From positions 37,835,079 through 37,899,078 of the forward strand of contig CM049309.1 in NCBI GenBank assembly GCA_026874595.1: a DNA stretch of 64,000 bases. The letters are read 5' to 3'. The position numbers and the translations under genes are program-made. This DNA comes from Sipunculus nudus (taxonomy: Eukaryota; Annelida; Sipuncula; Golfingiida; Sipunculidae). Below the pieces are notes generated by a model. The model did no database searches and was not told where the DNA came from. It saw nothing but the letters and a program-made list of their open reading frames with translations. Each line of letters opens with the position of its first letter. Position 1 is the first letter of the stretch. Positions 61,001-64,000 of this stretch are shown in pieces.

Positions 61001-62230
61001 TATGTGTATGTTATCTGTTTGGATTTCTTTCTGATTTGAACTGTTGTGTACTATCTGTTTTACTTGCTTTCTGTTTTGGACTATTTTGGCGTTATCTATT
61101 TGTTTTCTTTTTCTGTTTTGGACTATTTGTGCGTTACCTGTTTTATTTTCTTTCTGTTTGGGCTATTTGTGCGTTACTTGTTTTGCTTTCATTCTGTTTT
61201 GGACTATTTCGGTATTACCTGTTTTGTTTTCTTTTTGTTTTGGATTATGTGTGTGTTACCTGCTTGGATTTCTTTCAGTTTTGGACTATTTGTGTGTTAC
61301 CTGCTTGGCTTTCATTCTGTGTTGGTCTATATGTGTGTTACCTGTTTAGATATCATTCTGTATTGGACTGTGTGTTATCCTTTTTTCTTTCTTCCTGTTG
61401 TGGTCTATTTGTGTGTTATCTGTTTGGTATTTTTTCTGTTTTTTTTTAATATTTGTGGGATACCTGTTTGGCTTTCTTTCCATTATGGAGAATATGTAGT
61501 AGACTACTTCTGTGTTTCCTGTTTTTTGGATTTCATTCAGTTTTTGACTTTATGTGTGTTACCTGCTTGGAATTCATTCTGAATGGGATTATATGTGTTC
61601 CCGTTTTGTCTTTTTTTTTTCCTTTTTTGGACTATATGTGTTATCTGTTTGGCTTTCTTTCTATTTTGGACTAAATGTGTGTTGACTGTTTAAATGTCAT
61701 TCTCTTTTGGACTATTTGTATATATGCTACGTGTATGGCTTTCTTTCTTGGATAACACTCTAAGAGTATTGGTGGATAATTCTGCAGGCTTCACGAAAAC
61801 GGGAGCCGTTCATTGTTAGAGAGTAGGCGGAGTCTGGATTAAATGTGTGTTACCTATTTATTTTCATACTGTTTCGACTATATCTGTGTTACCTATTTGG
61901 ATTTAATTCTGTATTGGACAATATGTGTGTCCCGTTTTGTCTTTTTTTTCTGTTTTGGATTATATGTGTATTATATGTTTGGCTTTTTTTATATTTTGTA
62001 CTAAATGTGTGTTAACTGTTTTGGACTATTTGTATAATACCTGTTTGGCTTTTTTTCTTTCTTGAATAACGCTCTCAGAGTATTGGTGGATAACTCTGCA
62101 GGCTTCACGGAAGCGGGAGCCGTTCTTTGTCAGAGAGTAGGCGAAGTCTGAATAAACCAGAGGGTTCGTCAGTCTCGTCATGATCAGCTCACCGGCGGCA
62201 TAAACCGAGTTGATGTATTGATTCTTTTTC
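55043..62230 (-). CDS. CYP4F-like: Gene C: CYP4F-like cytochrome P450, exons 6-12 (5' end off the window)
   Basis: Exons: 62230-62041, 59818-59756, 59404-59317, 58867-58765, 58279-58146, 56060-55913, 55214-55043. Every exon except the last has the same length as its gene B counterpart, and most residues are identical. Landmarks: [20 protein letters not shown] (exon 6), the I helix [23 protein letters not shown] and the haem loop FAAGPRNCIG. The C-terminus reads KVKERTVDR, slightly longer than in B. No stop or frame break is seen in these exons. Intron 5 sequence past 62230 still matches gene B, so exons 1-5 should follow to the right. Intron 6 is expanded to ~2.2 kb by a donor-bearing minisatellite that includes a broken second copy of exon 6. 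Function as for gene B; whether the missing half is intact is unknown. Confidence 0.9.
57150..58010. repeat. ~300-340 bp tandem repeat (gene C intron 10)
   Basis: Two and a half diverged units, marked by GCCTGTGAC at about 57254, 57551 and 57890 and by GCTGTGCTGGGTATTGTCA-like phrases. One unit has TGACCTTGACCTTTGA. Not found in the matching intron of gene B, which has the retrotransposon fragment instead. Confidence 0.75.
60060..62040 (-). repeat. 41 bp minisatellite of exon 6 tail plus donor, expanded (gene C intron 6)
   Basis: Same unit as in gene B intron 6. I measured the period directly at three successive units (61215, 61256 and 61297: 41 bp each). By length there are on the order of 40 units, interrupted by a broken exon 6 copy at 61741-61841. 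Many units preserve CCAAACAG/GTAACACA on the minus strand. Long open frames on the plus strand (repeated [15 protein letters not shown]) come from the lack of stops in the unit, not from a gene. Confidence 0.92.
61741..61841 (-). pseudogene. Broken duplicate of exon 6 inside intron 6 of gene C
   Basis: On the minus strand it reads [20 protein letters not shown] and then Y-S-stop-S-V-I-Q-E-R-K, matching the 3' half of real exon 6 (62230-62041). It lacks the 5' half and acceptor of exon 6 and has a TAG where the real exon has GAG. Minisatellite units flank it on both sides, which fits a larger unequal exchange that copied part of the exon together with the array. Confidence 0.85.
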
Positions 62231-62349
62231 CTAAAATGTATATGTAAATGAACTTATACAAGCCTTTTTAAGGTAAATGACCGACTAAAAAGAGTAAATG
62301 CTCTGAAATATAGAGTAGCCTTTTTTTTAAAAATGAGTGAACTCTTCCA

Positions 62350-63060
62350 GTTCACTGATAGTGTAGAAAAAAATACGTATTATTTACATTTTTTGTGATA
62401 TCTTGAATATATCTTATCCCTGCATGATACCAATCTTTATACAAAACAACGGAGTTGTTAGTCGTAATATGTGAATTGAACCACAGAGTCTGGCTCAAAT
62501 ATTCACCAACAGTTTCTGGATTATGAAAATTATAATTACACCATTCAGTGATAATTTCTATCCAAAAAGTGTTCATTTTCTTAAACAATGCAAGCTGCAT
62601 CAAATCAGCTTCTCGGAGATAACAGGAGAAAAAATATGAAGCTATATTATTCAAACTAGTATCAATAATCTGTCTCCATCCATGATTCAACTTATCTTTA
62701 AATAATCTGTTTACCCATGCTAGTTTTGTTGCCTTAAGTTTTATATGTATACCATTAAACCCTTTTTTGGCTAAGTCGGGATTAGCTGAAAATGACCTAT
62801 GCACTTTTGGCAGAGAAACCATAACACACTTCTTTTATCAATGTGATCAAATATATAACTTGTGGACAGCAGTTTTTAACTGGCTGGGCAATTTTAATGT
62901 CCCTAGAATATTCTCTTTAGAAGTGATTTTGATGAATTTGAGCACAGATAGATTACTTGATAAAATAATATTGCTTGTGAAATATTATATATATATATAA
63001 CAGAGTGAAAGAAGAGATAAATTATTTGCATTCCTCGTATATTTTTATCACATTCTGAAT
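62350..63060. mobile_element. LINE 3' fragment with inverted 5' part (gene C intron 5)
   Basis: Two pieces of an L1/Tx1-like LINE ORF2 in head-to-head orientation. Minus strand, about 62775 to 62352: KKGFNGIHIKLKATKLAWVN, RLFKDKLNHGWRQII, and YKDWYHAGIRYIQDI. Plus strand, about 62795 to 63060: a C-terminal Cys/His motif in CTFGRETITHFFYQCDQIYN, then LWTAVFNWLGNF and DKIILLVKYYIY, continuing after a (TA)n slip as NRVKEEINYLHSSYIFITF. In an intact LINE the second piece follows the first by some tens of residues. The order (inverted upstream part, then the 3' part) matches the known outcome of twin priming. Confidence 0.75.
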
Positions 63061-64000
63061 ATTCATGTGCTTCACATAGTATGTATATGTATATACTAGT
63101 ATATCGCTCCAAAGTCTGAGACATACATGGTGCACACCCCCTGCATGAAAGTTATGGTATTTCCCCACATGTTGTGATTTATACTGAAAATTTGCATACA
63201 CAAAATTGCGATGCGGCCAATTTTAGTTCCCATGTTTTGGCATGAGAGAAATATTATGAATGGAAATCGTAGACTGAAAAAAAGGAGTAATTTGCCAAAA
63301 AAAAAATTACTCATATTTTGCAGGCCTGCTGATGAAAAGCAGAAGCGGAATATAGCATGCAGCCCATGCAAGTGAATTAATGGTGAAAGTGAATAAAGTA
63401 TGTAGACTCTGTCAAACAGACTGAAAGTTAGCGACAATATACACTCCATCGGGAAATAGCTTTCAAGTTAAGAAGTGCAGTGTACTCTCAGTCCATCGCA
63501 CTTGCTGTTTTTATTGATCTGTCCTTTCATACTGGTCATTTCCGTTCAACGCATTTCTCTATACTGGTTTCATTTAACAGCAACAGGGATCGTCCTCAGA
63601 ATTTACCGTAAAGAAGTATTTGAAAAAAAAAAAAACCGCACAGACATGATCAAGAAATGGAAACTGAAAAGAAAACGAAGCCAAGGATTTATAATTGATC
63701 TCGAAGGAATTCCTTCATATGTAAAGGATGAACTAGCTACGGATCTCGTCAAGGAGAATTATATTTTTATAATATAATCGGTCGTATTACGCTCCCACTA
63801 TGTTTACACAAAATAAGGTCCCAGCGATCTATATCCTGCATACTAAAGGGCATATACATAATTTTCAGCACTCTATCCGTCAGCGAAGTCTTCTAGGTTG
63901 ATGAATAAATATCTTGCATTGGATCATAACACTGTCATAATTAATTTCATTAACACCTATAACACTATCAGCCTGCAACGTTTGTATAGAATCAGAAAAA
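63060..64000. other. Gene C intron 5 (continues off the window)
   Basis: Matches gene B intron 5 in places (the block with ACATGATCAAGAAATGGAAA near 63645 versus AATGATCAAGAAATTGAGAC near 34780). I searched for exon 5 (NKWRELL...[10 protein letters not shown] type) and did not find it. It should lie just right of the window. Confidence 0.5.

Larger units (their letters stand above)
51930..63780. repeat. Right copy of the B/C segmental duplication
   Basis: Collinear with 26090-34890. This copy has extra sequence at about 52370-53545, a ~2 kb minisatellite in intron 6 instead of ~0.6 kb, and a LINE insertion in intron 5. It lacks the Gmr1-like fragment in intron 10. It likely continues beyond the window with exons 5-1 of gene C. 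Confidence 0.75.

Noticed and set aside
61046-61582. Long plus-strand open frame (178 codons) with repeated membrane-like [15 protein letters not shown]
   Set aside because: It is the translation of the 41 bp minisatellite. Similar frames open in all three + frames, and the unit lies in a P450 intron on the other strand.
62352-62822. Minus-strand 156-codon gene upstream of gene C exon 6
   Set aside because: Its sequence matches the C-terminal half of LINE ORF2, and it lies in intron 5; treated as part of the inverted LINE insertion.

Overview
The window is nuclear DNA from an animal. It is AT-rich and full of introns, with long (TA)n and poly-G/poly-C tracts, transposon relics and satellite-like arrays. 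Animal-type retroelements (a Gmr1-like Ty3/gypsy fragment with integrase before reverse transcriptase, a Penelope-like GIY-YIG relic, L1/Tx1-like LINE pieces, tRNA-derived SINEs) and CYP4F-like genes suggest a marine invertebrate, most likely a mollusc. The species cannot be fixed from sequence alone.

The only convincing genes are four cytochrome P450 family 4 genes, head to tail on the minus strand. From left to right: gene D (1386-2840, first three coding exons; the rest lies left of the window); gene A (7613-16742, complete, 12 coding exons, 506 aa); gene B (29322-40656, complete, 12 coding exons, 505 aa); gene C (55043-62230, exons 6-12; its 5' half lies right of the window). I rebuilt the exons from splice sites, phase and P450 motifs. 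Exon lengths of 145, 45, 128, 128, 88, 103, 134 and 148 nt recur exactly between paralogues. B and C are recent duplicates that share introns and 3' flank. A is older and D is the most divergent. All should be ER-anchored haem-thiolate monooxygenases acting on fatty-acid or eicosanoid-like substrates. Gene A has Pro where the I-helix threonine should be.

Between genes: 2.8-7.6 kb is mostly featureless with one SINE. 16.7-29.3 kb holds (TA)n tracts, a palindrome, a possible LTR, a 2.3 kb TIR element enclosing a decayed Penelope-like element, a ~144 bp satellite split by a gag-like insertion, and a LINE relic. 40.7-55.0 kb holds a ~268 bp tandem array, a GTCGTACGAC-rich inverted-repeat element, a 51 bp and a ~30 bp minisatellite, and the 3' flank shared with gene B.

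The most unusual signal is in the P450 introns. Several carry tandem repeats whose unit straddles the 5' splice junction, so each copy contains an exon tail, a GT donor and the start of the intron. This occurs in intron 6 of B and C (41 bp unit), intron 2 of B (~72 bp unit) and intron 4 of A (69 and 47 bp steps). A related 71 bp duplication in intron 1 of B stops at the donor. The introns appear to have grown by repeated duplication of their own donor sites, leaving arrays of decoy donors behind the real one.
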